64,000 bases of DNA from Nocardia fusca NBRC 14340 (GTDB taxonomy: Bacteria; Actinomycetota; Actinomycetes; Mycobacteriales; Mycobacteriaceae). Made by a program: the position numbers and the translations under genes. Numbering within the stretch: the stretch's first letter is position 1; every line of letters starts with the position of its first letter. This document shows, in pieces, positions 54,058-62,499 of this stretch. Location of the stretch: assembly GCF_001618425.1 (NCBI RefSeq), contig NZ_BDCU01000041.1, forward strand, positions 1 through 64,000, in the 5' to 3' direction. Below the pieces are notes generated by a model. That model saw only the letters and a list, made by a program, of their open reading frames with translations. It made no database searches and was not told the DNA's origin.

Positions 54058-56715
54058 CTATGTCTTGCGGCTTCTTCCGCCGGGACCGTGGGCGGCTTCG
54101 ATGCGCACGTCGTCGATAATCTCCCGTGGGATATGTTCGATGATGTCCTCGCGCGACACGATCGCCAGTTTTCGAAGGATAGCGCTTACCTGAGCGTCAA
54201 TGGTTCTGGTGGACTTCCCCCGGCGATCGGCGATGGCGGTATTGGTCCAACCGGCCGCGGCCAGAACGGCCACCTCACGTTCGGCCCGGCTCAGATCCCT
54301 CCAGTGGGAGAAGGGTTCGCGCTCAGCCGGCCGAGTGCTCGCGAAGGCTCCGACGGTCGAAGTAGTCTGCGCTGGCTGCTGTGTCTCCTCGCCCTCGAGA
54401 CGCCGGCGCCTGCCGCGGGCTTCCGCCGCGGCGTATGCCGCAGGGCCCAACACTCTACGGGCGACCGCCACCGCGTTGGCGGACCTATCCGTCAACGGTC
54501 CCATCGCATCGCCGACAACACCGAAACCATCGGCCACGGTTGCCGCACCCCCCGCCAGCTGAGCGAGTTCGGCGGCAAGCGCTACCAGCCTGTTGTGCGC
54601 GGAGCCGTCGGCAGCGAGCTGATCGGTGATCAGGCGCGCCAGTATCCAGATACGAACCTGCACCGCCCACATCCCGGCCCACCGGTCACCGGCACTGAGC
54701 AGAAAGGCCGACGCGGTCCGCTCGAGCTTCAGGGCCTCGCCGGGGTCACCGAACCGAGTCAGCGCGATCGCTCTGATGAGCCCCGCCCAGGATTTCTCCC
54801 ACGGTGTTGCGGGGGTGTCGACACGGTCGAAGTAGCGTCGGGTGATCTCCTGCGCTCGAGCGGCGGTTCCCAGCAGGCTTGCGGCAAGGGTGGCATGCAG
54901 TTCGCTCAGGGCTGCCGAGCCGTAGTTGTGCACGGCGAGAAATTTGTCCCGGGCACGCAAGAACACGTCGACGGCGCGGACATCGCGCTGGGCGAACAGC
55001 AGCTCATATCCCCATGCGTATTCGACAGCGGCGGGGAGTCCGATATCCGTCTCGGCGGTGTCCCTCCAGGCGGTCCTGATCTCCGCGTGATCGATACAGG
55101 CGGTGACGCAGTCCTCGAGTATCCGGACGGTGTCCTCCGACCTGCCCTGATTGAGGGCGAGCCCGGCGATGGCCGCCGAGCCTGCGACCTGAAGAGCGAT
55201 GGGCTGGACCTCCAGTGCCCGAGTAGCGTCCAGGCTGCGTTGGGTCCAGCTGCGCATCTCTCGGATCGACCCGTCGACATAGTTCTGCATGGTGAACAGG
55301 CCGATACAGATTTCCAAGCCCAGGGTGGCTCGATCGGGGGTGGTGACGCCGGTCTCGAGCGCGATCAGGGTGTTCGCCCGGTCGGTTCGAATAGAGCCGA
55401 GCAGATGCTGTCCCTCCGATGCGGGCCAGTGCGCCGCCGCGTAACAGATTCGGTCCCGGTAGTAGCGTAGATGCCGGTCGGCCAGCATCCCGGGCTCGTC
55501 GATCCCGATGCGACTGCGTCGGTGTAGGCGGTCCTGGGCGTATACCCGTAGGGTTTCCACCAGGGCGTAGCGGACCGTGGTCGATGTTCGGTGTACCCAT
55601 ACGAGCGCGTGATCGACGAGTCGTTCGAGCAGATGCTCGATTTCGTCCGGGGTCAGGGTCACGTCTGTGGCATCGCTATCGACCGCGTCGTTGTCGTCGC
55701 TGCAGATAGTTCGGATTGCATCCAGATCCGCACCCACGTCCACAAGAGGATCGACGGCGTCATCGGGGTGCGTGTCGTAGCCCGCCGCAAAGACCGACAG
55801 GCGGTCGAACAACAGACGCTCTTTGTCGGTACACAACTCATAGGACCAGGTGATAACGTCGCCGACCCCTCGATGCCGAGAGTCGGCACCGGATCGGTAG
55901 CCGTGCGACCAGCGCAGGCGAGCATCGTCGATACGACCGGTGAGGCCGTGCAAGATCATCGTCGGCGGCCGATGGGTGAGGCGTGCGGCCGCCAACTGGA
56001 TGTACAGCGGGTAGTTGTGTACACGGTGGCAGATGGTGGCGGCGGTATCGGCCTGATCCGGACCGGTAATGGGGTAGCCGGTGAGCTCGGCCCGCTGCCG
56101 GAACAGAGTCAACGCGTGCCGACGCGACAGAGGCGGAACCCTGACGAGGTGCTCGTCGACCCAACCGATCGGCTCACGGCTGGTGGCGAGTACGGCCAGC
56201 TCCGGGGCGCTCTCGAGCAGCCGGGTGATCACGCTTGCCACGGCGGTGAGCACATGCTCACAGTTGTCGAGCACCAACACGGTGCGCGGGATACGAGGGC
56301 CCGGTCCGGTACGGGTGAGGGCATCGAAGAGGGCAGTCCAGGTCGATCGCCCGGAAAAGTCCCCACCGATCACCGAATGAGCGATTTCCTCTTCCAGTGC
56401 GGCGATCTCGCACCCCCTGGGCAGACGAGCCAACCGCACCCAGAAAACACATAGGTGCCCAGGGCGCCGACATGGGCGGCCCCGGACGGCCTCGACAGCC
56501 AACCGGGTCTTTCCGATACCACCCGGACCCGTAAGGGTTACCAACCGAGCTGTTCCCCGTAGCAGCGTCCGCACCAGTTGCACCTCCCGCTCTCGACCTA
56601 TGAATGCCGAATCGGGAGCGGGCGGGCGGCCGGGGGGTGGTACTTCCACGAGAGGTGAGAATAGCCCCGGCATATGAAGCCTGTCGCCTGCCGGAGGAGA
56701 CCTCCTCACAACCAC
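54058..56715 (-). CDS. NB-ARC/AAA-type ATPase regulator with LuxR C-terminal domain
   Basis: The 885-residue protein has a STAND/NB-ARC-like ATPase (FIGREREVQLVRTLL, then Walker A GPGGIGKT at 63-70, Walker B VLVLDNCEHVL), alpha-helical repeats and a C-terminal LuxR HTH (LSRAEREVAVLAAAGWTNTAIADRRGKSTRTIDAQVSAILRKL; core TAIADRRGKSTRTIDAQVS). GTG 56715 gives the longest protein; ATG 56673 is an alternative. Family members regulate secondary metabolism or stress genes. Its only neighbour in the segment is the PLP enzyme, so that gene is the likely target. Confidence 0.88.
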   Translation of the reverse strand: MVVRRSPPAGDRLHMPGLFSPLVEVPPPGRPPAPDSAFIGREREVQLVRTLLRGTARLVTLTGPGGIGKTRLAVEAVRGRPCRRPGHLCVFWVRLARLPRGCEIAALEEEIAHSVIGGDFSGRSTWTALFDALTRTGPGPRIPRTVLVLDNCEHVLTAVASVITRLLESAPELAVLATSREPIGWVDEHLVRVPPLSRRHALTLFRQRAELTGYPITGPDQADTAATICHRVHNYPLYIQLAAARLTHRPPTMILHGLTGRIDDARLRWSHGYRSGADSRHRGVGDVITWSYELCTDKERLLFDRLSVFAAGYDTHPDDAVDPLVDVGADLDAIRTICSDDNDAVDSDATDVTLTPDEIEHLLERLVDHALVWVHRTSTTVRYALVETLRVYAQDRLHRRSRIGIDEPGMLADRHLRYYRDRICYAAAHWPASEGQHLLGSIRTDRANTLIALETGVTTPDRATLGLEICIGLFTMQNYVDGSIREMRSWTQRSLDATRALEVQPIALQVAGSAAIAGLALNQGRSEDTVRILEDCVTACIDHAEIRTAWRDTAETDIGLPAAVEYAWGYELLFAQRDVRAVDVFLRARDKFLAVHNYGSAALSELHATLAASLLGTAARAQEITRRYFDRVDTPATPWEKSWAGLIRAIALTRFGDPGEALKLERTASAFLLSAGDRWAGMWAVQVRIWILARLITDQLAADGSAHNRLVALAAELAQLAGGAATVADGFGVVGDAMGPLTDRSANAVAVARRVLGPAAYAAAEARGRRRRLEGEETQQPAQTTSTVGAFASTRPAEREPFSHWRDLSRAEREVAVLAAAGWTNTAIADRRGKSTRTIDAQVSAILRKLAIVSREDIIEHIPREIIDDVRIEAAHGPGGRSRKT

Positions 56716-56783
56716 AATGATGCTCGGCCAGCTCCGCTACTGCCTCCAGAACCGGCAGGATTCGATCCCCTCGCGGCGCCATT

Positions 56784-57060
56784 ATGCGCAGAGCCGGCCC
56801 CCACCCACCGTGGGCGCGCCCGGGTGCCGAAATCCTGCACGAACTCACCGAGCGTGCGGTCCGCACCCTGACCGATATCGTCGACGGCCTTCGGAGTCGA
56901 CCCGTCATCATCGCCGGTCACGGCACGTTCATCGCGCGAGCGCTGATCGGGCTCGGATGCTCTGGCCCCAGCTGGGCTTTCCAGCAGGCGATGCCGATGC
57001 CTGCGGTCTACCGGCTCTGGTTCGGCCGCCCAACCGTTTACGCGGCCAGGCCTCTGACCC
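56784..57060 (+). pseudogene. C-terminal fragment of a histidine phosphatase
   Basis: Between about 56826 and 57040 the plus strand encodes LTERAVRTLTDIVDGLRSRP, then VIIAGHGTFIARALIGLGCSG and AMPMPAVYRLWFG. This has the second half of a phosphoglycerate-mutase/histidine phosphatase fold: the helix before HG (here AGHGTFIR-like) and the final MPMPAVYRL strand. The N-terminal RHG catalytic motif is absent. The frame then runs on to 57287 as unrelated sequence. It is a truncated remnant at the right edge of the AT-richer segment. Confidence 0.6.
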
Positions 57061-57387
57061 ACAACAACGGAGCTGGAGACGGATGCAGCGCGCGCCTCGG
57101 CCTGGCGGACCGGACTCTCCCCGGCTCTGTCCACAAAAGGGTTTCCTTGGACTGTGCCGGTCTCACGCCTGGCTTTGATCGCGGACTTCGCGGCGATCAT
57201 TTCCGGCTGGTAAAGCTGAACGATCACATGGGGACCGCGCTTGTCGATCCGCAAGATCATGAACAGACCGGCGACTTCGATGCGTAGCTCGGCCAGCGGC
57301 TCTGCCGTCTTTCCGCGGAGCAGCACCGGCAGTGCGACCGCCGGCCGGCGAGGCTGATTCAGCTGCGCCTGGGCGCGAGCCCGGTCG
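57061..57387. other. Stretch with an unidentified coding-like fragment
   Basis: Between the phosphatase fragment and the epimerase, the minus strand reads LPVLLRGKTAEPLAELRIEV, then AGLFMILRIDKRGPHVIVQLYQPEMIAAKSAIKA (e.g. RIDKRGPHVIVQLYQPE). It looks protein-like but has no clear start and no name. It may be another remnant left by rearrangement. Confidence 0.4.
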
Positions 57388-58434
57388 TCAGCCGATCGTG
57401 ACGCCCGCCGCGGCCGGACGCAATGGGGCGGAGGCGAATTCCGCCAGCCCGGCGGCCGGGTCGATGCGCGCGGTGAAGCCGAGCACCTGCCGGGCGCGCG
57501 TGGGGTCGGCGACGATATGGCGCACATCTCCCGAGCGCACCGCACCGGTGACCACGGGCTCCGGCCCGCCGTGGGCGGCGGCCAGGGTCCGCGCGACGTC
57601 ACCGATGGTGATCGGCTGTCCCGAACAGATGTTCAACGGCTCGACCCCCGGCAGCGCGGCCTCGACGGCGGCCACATTCGCCGCGGCGATATCGGTGACG
57701 TGCACGAAATCCCGCATCTGCCGGCCGTCCTCGAACACCTGCGGCGCCCGCCCCGCCGCGAGGGCCGACCGGAAGATCGCCGCGACGCCGGAATACGGTG
57801 TGTCCCTCGGCATTCCGGCGCCGTACGCATTGTGGTAGCGCAGTGCGGTGACCGTGCCGCCGGTGGCCGCGGCCCAGGCGGTCGCGTAGTGCTCCTGCGC
57901 CACCTTGCTCGCCGCGTACAGACTCCGGGGCCGCGCCGGCGTGTCCTCGGGAACCGGAGCCCAGGTGAGTGCTACGCCGTGCCGCCGGTGTTCGAACCGG
58001 CCGGCCGCGAGGTCTTCGGACCGGCGCCCCGCCACTTCCACAATCCCGTCCGGCCCCCGGTAGAGCCCCTCGCCGTACACCACCATCGAGGAAGCCAGGA
58101 CGAGCCGGCCACACCCGGCACGGTCCATCGCGGCCAGCAGTACCGCGGTGCCGTAATCGTTGTGCCCGGCATAGGCGGGCGCGTCCTGGGCATCGACACC
58201 GGCGCCCACCACGGCGGCCTGATGACACACCACGTCGACGCCGGGTAACAGCAGGTCGAGCCCGGCGGCATCGCGGACATCCACCCGCCGCACCCCCTCC
58301 GGCGGCTGCGCCCCGGGGCCGTGCGCCGCGGGCAGCATCAGGTCGAGCGCCACCACGTCGTGGCCCCGGGCCCGCAACGCGGCGTGGATATGGGAACCGA
58401 TGAATCCGGCCGCGCCGGTCAGCAGTACTCGCAT
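57388..58434 (-). CDS. NAD-dependent epimerase/dehydratase (extended SDR)
   Basis: The 348-residue enzyme has GAAGFIGSH (7-15), a Ser in ASSMVVYGEG and YAASK (active Tyr/Lys), then RDFVHVTDIAAANV and NICSGQPITIGDVARTLA typical of sugar-nucleotide epimerases of the GalE/RmlB type (RDFVHVTDIA). ATG 58434 starts exactly at the family N-terminus; the open frame continues upstream without coding content. It probably makes a nucleotide sugar for the glycosyltransferase group at 46.9-50.5 kb, from which it is separated by rearranged sequence; that functional link is inferred. Confidence 0.9.
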   Translation of the reverse strand: MRVLLTGAAGFIGSHIHAALRARGHDVVALDLMLPAAHGPGAQPPEGVRRVDVRDAAGLDLLLPGVDVVCHQAAVVGAGVDAQDAPAYAGHNDYGTAVLLAAMDRAGCGRLVLASSMVVYGEGLYRGPDGIVEVAGRRSEDLAAGRFEHRRHGVALTWAPVPEDTPARPRSLYAASKVAQEHYATAWAAATGGTVTALRYHNAYGAGMPRDTPYSGVAAIFRSALAAGRAPQVFEDGRQMRDFVHVTDIAAANVAAVEAALPGVEPLNICSGQPITIGDVARTLAAAHGGPEPVVTGAVRSGDVRHIVADPTRARQVLGFTARIDPAAGLAEFASAPLRPAAAGVTIG

Positions 58435-58541
58435 ACCCCGATCCTGCCTGTCCGAGGGCGCCGGACCGGGCAGCCGGACGCGGATGTCCCGGTTTCGTCG
58501 TTCCCGGCCGCGCGCCCGGCTCCGCCGATCCGCGACTCCGC

Positions 58542-58572
58542 TTGACCTGAACCTATATGGAGGTTTCAGACT
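58542..58572 (+). promoter_or_regulatory. MerR-type promoter before the quinone oxidoreductase
   Basis: A -35 TTGACC (58542-58547) is followed 19 bp later by a -10-like CAGACT (58567-58572). Between them lies the inverted repeat CTGAACCT-ATATGG-AGGTTTCAG (one unpaired base). The 19-bp spacer with a dyad inside it is the mark of MerR-family-activated promoters, such as SoxR or metal sensors. Confidence 0.6.
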
Positions 58573-58611
58573 GGTCGAGTTCACCGGTTGTCGAACCCGA
58601 GGAGTGACATC

Positions 58612-59607
58612 GTGCAGGCAGTACAGGCAAAGGAATTCGGCGGACCCGAGGTCCTCGAGCTGCGGGAGCTCCCGGTCCCCGAACCGGGAGCCGGTCAGGT
58701 CCTGATACGCGTCGCCGCGGCGGATGTGATGTTCCTCGATACCCGGCTGCGGTCGGGATGGGGCACCGACTACTTCGCCGTACAGCCGCCCTATGTACCC
58801 GGCGGCGCTGTCGGCGGTGTCGTCACGGCCGTGGGATCGGGCGTCGACCCCGCGCTGCCGGGCACCCGGGTGACCGCACGGACCGTGGCCAGCGGCGTCG
58901 GCGGCGGTCTGCCCATCGGCGGCTACGCCGAATACGCGCTCGCCGGCGCCGAGCAACTGAACCGGATACCGGACGGCGTGGGCATCGACCAGGCGACGGC
59001 GGTGGTCCACGACGGCCATACCGCGCTCGCGGCCTTCGAACGCGCCGGTATCCGGCCCGGGCAGCGGGTGCTGATCACGGCCGCGGCCGGCGGTCTCGGC
59101 ACCTTGCTCACCCAGCTGGCCCACCGGGCGGGAGCGCAGGTGATCGCCGCCGCCCGCGGGGAAACGAAACTCGCGCTCACCCGGCGGCTGGGCGCCGAGA
59201 TCGCGATCGATTACGCCGAGACCGGCTGGACCGACCGGGCCCTGGCCGCGACCGGCGGCCAGGGACCCGATGTGGTGTTCGACGGCGCGGGCGGCGACCT
59301 GGGCGATGCCGCGCTACGGATCGTGCCCGGCGGCGGTCTCTTCATCGGATACGGAGCCGCGGCCGGTGAATTCGCCGCCGCGGGAGCCGACAACGCCCGC
59401 GCGCGGGGTGTGGAGGTCCTGAGCCTGTACGACCTGAACATCGGCAACGACAGCCGGGCCCGCTACGCCACCCGGATCCTCGAACTGCTCGCCACCGAGC
59501 AGCTCGAGGTCGTCATCGGACAGACCTTCCCACTCGCCGACGCCGCCGCGGCCCACGCCGCCATCGAGAACCGCTCCGCGCTCGGCCGCACCATGCTGCG
59601 GGTCTGA
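58612..59607 (+). CDS. Zinc-type alcohol dehydrogenase / NADPH:quinone oxidoreductase
   Basis: The 331-residue MDR-family enzyme has the quinone oxidoreductase start MQAVQAKEFGGPEVLELRELPVPEPGAGQVLI and the NADPH-binding AAAGGLGTLLTQLA (about 158-171), then DVVFDGAGGDL. There are no structural-zinc cysteines. GTG 58612 is 7 nt after GGAG, so the earlier in-frame ATG at 58588 is rejected. A MerR-type promoter lies 40 bp upstream, suggesting activation by redox or electrophile stress; no merR gene is in the window. Confidence 0.88.
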   Translation: MQAVQAKEFGGPEVLELRELPVPEPGAGQVLIRVAAADVMFLDTRLRSGWGTDYFAVQPPYVPGGAVGGVVTAVGSGVDPALPGTRVTARTVASGVGGGLPIGGYAEYALAGAEQLNRIPDGVGIDQATAVVHDGHTALAAFERAGIRPGQRVLITAAAGGLGTLLTQLAHRAGAQVIAAARGETKLALTRRLGAEIAIDYAETGWTDRALAATGGQGPDVVFDGAGGDLGDAALRIVPGGGLFIGYGAAAGEFAAAGADNARARGVEVLSLYDLNIGNDSRARYATRILELLATEQLEVVIGQTFPLADAAAAHAAIENRSALGRTMLRV

Positions 59608-59643
59608 CGTCCCGCCGCCGGATACCCGGCGGCCGGCCCCGAT

Positions 59644-60189
59644 TCAGCCGATGATCTCGGCGTATCGGCGCTCGAGCGCGAGGATCAGCGCCCGGTCCGG
59701 CTCGCCACCCGAGCCGGTATCGAGCGAATCCACCAGCGCGTCCAGGCAGACGTGGTATCCGGCGGCGGTACCCGATATCCCGTGCGGCCCCGGGGTACCG
59801 AACCAGACCGTGCACAGCAGCCGGGACCCGGCACCGTCGGGCACGATCTCGAACAGCAGATGCTCGTCGTCCCAGCGGAATTCGAAGAGACGCGGCGGTT
59901 CCCAGGTCAGGATGCGACCCGGCAGTACCGGGTCCTCCGGTGCGACTCCCGCTTCGGTCAGTTCTTCGCCCGCCCGCTCGACCGCCTCCGGCCAGAAGCG
60001 GAAACGCACCTCGGCACCCGGGCGGCGCTCACCGATGATGTCCGCGGGAAACCAGTGCCGCAGATGTTCGGATTCGGTGAGCGCCCGCCAGACCTTCTCC
60101 GGTGGATGCGCCAGGATGCGTTCGTAGCGGGTGCCCACGCGATCACCGTCGCGCAGGACTTCACCGAGACGCCGGGTCGCGTCGGTCAT
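59644..60189 (-). CDS. AHSA1/SRPBCC domain protein
   Basis: The 181-residue protein has the AHSA1 (START-like) fold: RYERILAHPPEKVWRALTESEHLRHWF at the start (PPEKVWRALTE), PGAEVRFRF, LTWEPPRLFEFRWDDEH and GISGTAAGYHVCLDALVD at the end. Such proteins bind hydrophobic ligands. ATG 60189 follows AAGGAG by 5 nt and is 1 bp after the stop of the ArsR gene, so the pair is an operon. This ArsR-AHSA1 pairing is common in actinomycetes; the ligand is unknown. Confidence 0.88.
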   Translation of the reverse strand: MTDATRRLGEVLRDGDRVGTRYERILAHPPEKVWRALTESEHLRHWFPADIIGERRPGAEVRFRFWPEAVERAGEELTEAGVAPEDPVLPGRILTWEPPRLFEFRWDDEHLLFEIVPDGAGSRLLCTVWFGTPGPHGISGTAAGYHVCLDALVDSLDTGSGGEPDRALILALERRYAEIIG

Positions 60190-60190
60190 G

Positions 60191-60538
60191 TCACTCCTTT
60201 GGTTCGTCGGGTCCTTCGTCGTCGGGCACCGTGTCCAGATACCGCTCGAATTCGTCGAGGCGGTCGGCCCAGATCTCCCGGAACGGCGCCAGCCACAGAT
60301 CGATCTCCCGCAGCCGGGCGGGCGCGAGACCGTAATGCCGGCGCGGACCGTCCACCCGGACGCGCACCAGCGCCGCCGCGTCGAGCATGCGCAGATGTTT
60401 CGACACATTGGGCTGGGCCGCACCGAGCGCACCCACCAGCTCACCGACGGTGCGCTCACCGTCGCGCAGCAGATCGAGAATCCGCCGCCGGGTGGGATCG
60501 GCCAGTACCTCGAAGACATCGCGTACCACCCGAGACAT
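60191..60538 (-). CDS. ArsR family transcriptional regulator
   Basis: The 115-residue winged-helix repressor reads VFEVLADPTRRRILDLLRDGERTVGELVGALGAAQPNVSKHLRMLDAAALV, with the recognition helix QPNVSKHLRML (about 42-52). It lacks the CxC metal site, so it belongs to the non-metal ArsR group that pairs with AHSA1 proteins. ATG 60538 lies just after a promoter with TTGACA and a palindrome, so it probably represses its own operon. Confidence 0.9.
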   Translation of the reverse strand: MSRVVRDVFEVLADPTRRRILDLLRDGERTVGELVGALGAAQPNVSKHLRMLDAAALVRVRVDGPRRHYGLAPARLREIDLWLAPFREIWADRLDEFERYLDTVPDDEGPDEPKE

Positions 60539-60548
60539 ATTTCCCTAG

Positions 60549-60575
60549 AGGAATATTCCTGTCAAGGCATATTAG
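60549..60575 (-). promoter_or_regulatory. Promoter with palindromic ArsR operator
   Basis: On the minus strand TTGACA (60561-60566 region) is followed by the perfect palindrome AGGAATATTCCT (60549-60560), then about 10 bp to the ATG at 60538. The dyad lies between -35 and -10, so a bound repressor would block the polymerase. The start codon is so close that the transcript is probably leaderless or has a very short leader. Confidence 0.65.
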
Positions 60576-60577
60576 GC

Positions 60578-61435
60578 TCAGTGTTCTACGGGCCTCGCGG
60601 CGGCCTCACGTCGCACCGTCGCGGCCACCGTCCGGCCCACCCAGGCCGAGAATTCGCCGACCTGCGCCGCGGGCAGCTCCGCCGCCCGCGCCCGCGGCCG
60701 CTCGAAACTCCGCAGCGCCTCGCCCACGAGCGCACCGAACCCGTCCCCGGCCGCCACCGTCGCCCGGCCGGCTTCCCGTTTGGCCACCCAGCGGCCGGTG
60801 CGGCAGAAGTACACGGCCCGGCAGCCGTTGAGCACCCGATTGTCGGCGAGGTGCCCGGCACCGGACGTGTGCTCGTCGACGGACGCCGCCACCGCGGCAA
60901 GCAGATCGAGCCGGCGCGGCGCGGCGAGAACCTCGCGCACCGGCCGTCCGCACAGCGGCAGCCCACTCTGGTGGGCGACCGCGCGATCGATCACGTACCA
61001 GAACGCCGGTGCCCCCGCGGAATCGAAATCCGCGACGGCGGGCAGCAGCGGGCCGGTGTTCAGGTTCAGCAGATAGCCGGGTTCCGGCGACCCCGACACG
61101 GCGAAATCCGCGTCGTAGACCACCAGCTCCAGTCCGGCGGCGGGGCAATCGAACGCCGGGTGGGCCAATACTTCGGCGAGGTCGTGGACCAACCGCTCGG
61201 GCCCGCCGGGGGCCACGACCACCGTGATATCGATATCGCTGCGACCGTGCCGGTAATCCCCGAGCGCCAGGGACCCCACCGCGAACACACTGAGGAGCCG
61301 ATCGGCGTAGACGGCGTGGGTCCGCCGGACCAGTTCGGTCAGATACGGCCGGACCTCGACCGGTACCGTCCGGGAAGGCACCGCCGAGCCGGGTTCGGTC
61401 ACAGGTCGCGGGGGAAGCGTCCGGTTACGCGGCAC
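60578..61435 (-). CDS. Aminoglycoside nucleotidyltransferase-like protein (ANT(3'')/AadA-like)
   Basis: The 285-residue chain has the nucleotidyltransferase motif GSLALGDYRHGRSDIDITVV (54-73; GS...DxD), the C-terminal helical domain with DNRVLNGCRAVYFCRTGRWVAKREAGRW-like region (LNGCRAVYFCRTGRW) and no membrane part. It resembles AadA-type streptomycin/spectinomycin adenylyltransferases, but no close match can be claimed. With two APH genes at 2-4 kb it is the third aminoglycoside-modifying-type gene in the window. An in-frame ATG 61435 begins a Pro-rich N-terminus; a later start is possible. Confidence 0.78.
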   Translation of the reverse strand: MPRNRTLPPRPVTEPGSAVPSRTVPVEVRPYLTELVRRTHAVYADRLLSVFAVGSLALGDYRHGRSDIDITVVVAPGGPERLVHDLAEVLAHPAFDCPAAGLELVVYDADFAVSGSPEPGYLLNLNTGPLLPAVADFDSAGAPAFWYVIDRAVAHQSGLPLCGRPVREVLAAPRRLDLLAAVAASVDEHTSGAGHLADNRVLNGCRAVYFCRTGRWVAKREAGRATVAAGDGFGALVGEALRSFERPRARAAELPAAQVGEFSAWVGRTVAATVRREAAARPVEH

Positions 61436-61551
61436 ACTCCTCGGCGTCGATCGGTCATACCGCCCAGGCTAACCGTCACCGTCGTGGCCGGCCCGATCCC
61501 GGGCCGGCTCGAGCCGCGATATCCGGTTGACCCACTGGCTCTAATGGATAC

Positions 61552-62313
61552 GTGACAGATCTGGTCGGGGCCGTCTCGGAGGCGGGCACGAGGCGCGTGC
61601 GAGAACTACTGGAAGCCGGGGCGGACCCCGACGAGCCGGACGAATACGGAACCACTCCCCTGTACCGGGCGTCGGTACAGGGTGCCACCGAAGCGGTCCG
61701 CCTGCTGCTGGCACACGGCGCCGACCCGCAACGCTGCGGCGGGGGCGACGACGAAGGACTGCCGTTGTGCGCCGCCGCGTGCTGGAACCACACCGGCGTC
61801 GTCGCGGCGCTGCTGGCCGCCGGAGCCGACCCGGATACACCCGAGCCACCGCATCCACAACAGACCGGGCCGGGAACGCCACCGCTGCTGTGGGCCGTCC
61901 GCAACGGGCACCGCGAAACAGTGGAACTCTTGCTGGCAGCGGGAGCCGATCCCGAGATTCCGGGCACCCCGCTGACGATCGCCGCCCAGGGCGGACGCTA
62001 CGGGATCGTGCGGTCACTGCTGGCCCACGGCGCGGATCCGGCTCGCGCGGACGCGCGGGGTCGCACTCCCCTGGCCATCGCGACCCGCCTCGCGTCCGCC
62101 GACCCGGTCGCACTGCTCGCGGAGCAGTGGGCCGGACCCGATCGGGAGTACAGCGTGCACCGCCGCCCCGCCGGTGACGGCACCGACGTGATCACATTGC
62201 ATTACGGGGACCAGGGACAGGGCGGGGAGACATCGATACAGGACGGGCACGCGGCGATCGCCCGACTGCTCGGTGGCCTCGGCGACCGGAGCGAAACCAT
62301 CGACCCGGGCTGA
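61552..62313 (+). CDS. Ankyrin-repeat protein
   Basis: The 253-residue product contains four to five ankyrin repeats (e.g. GTTPLYRASVQGATEAVRLLLAHGADPQ and TPPLLWAVRNGHRETVELLLAAGADPE; the LLLAHGADP block recurs) and a non-repeat C-terminus. There is no signal peptide. Ankyrin proteins mediate protein binding. GTG 61552 starts a short unique N-terminus. The gene lies between the divergent nucleotidyltransferase gene and a large terminator hairpin; its partner is unknown. Confidence 0.85.
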   Translation: MTDLVGAVSEAGTRRVRELLEAGADPDEPDEYGTTPLYRASVQGATEAVRLLLAHGADPQRCGGGDDEGLPLCAAACWNHTGVVAALLAAGADPDTPEPPHPQQTGPGTPPLLWAVRNGHRETVELLLAAGADPEIPGTPLTIAAQGGRYGIVRSLLAHGADPARADARGRTPLAIATRLASADPVALLAEQWAGPDREYSVHRRPAGDGTDVITLHYGDQGQGGETSIQDGHAAIARLLGGLGDRSETIDPG

Positions 62314-62324
62314 TGTCCCCGGGC

Positions 62325-62383
62325 GCATCCTCCCCGGCCGAGGCGGTCCGGCACGGCCGGGCCGCCTCGGCCGGGGAGGATGC
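62325..62383. terminator. Large perfect hairpin between convergent genes
   Basis: Arms 62325-62346 and 62362-62383 are exact reverse complements over 22 bp; TCCGGC/GCCGGG in the loop can extend the stem to about 28 bp (one G-U pair). It lies 12 bp past the ankyrin stop and well before the end of the leftward FBP gene, so it can terminate both. Confidence 0.88.
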
Positions 62384-62499
62384 GGGAAGCTCCGGATTCC
62401 GCTGTCGTGGTGCGGGATCCGGAACACTTCCCGGGCCGGGTCTCGAGTATCGGCGCACAGCCACTACCTCTTTCTCGTCGAGCGGATCCACCGCGATGA

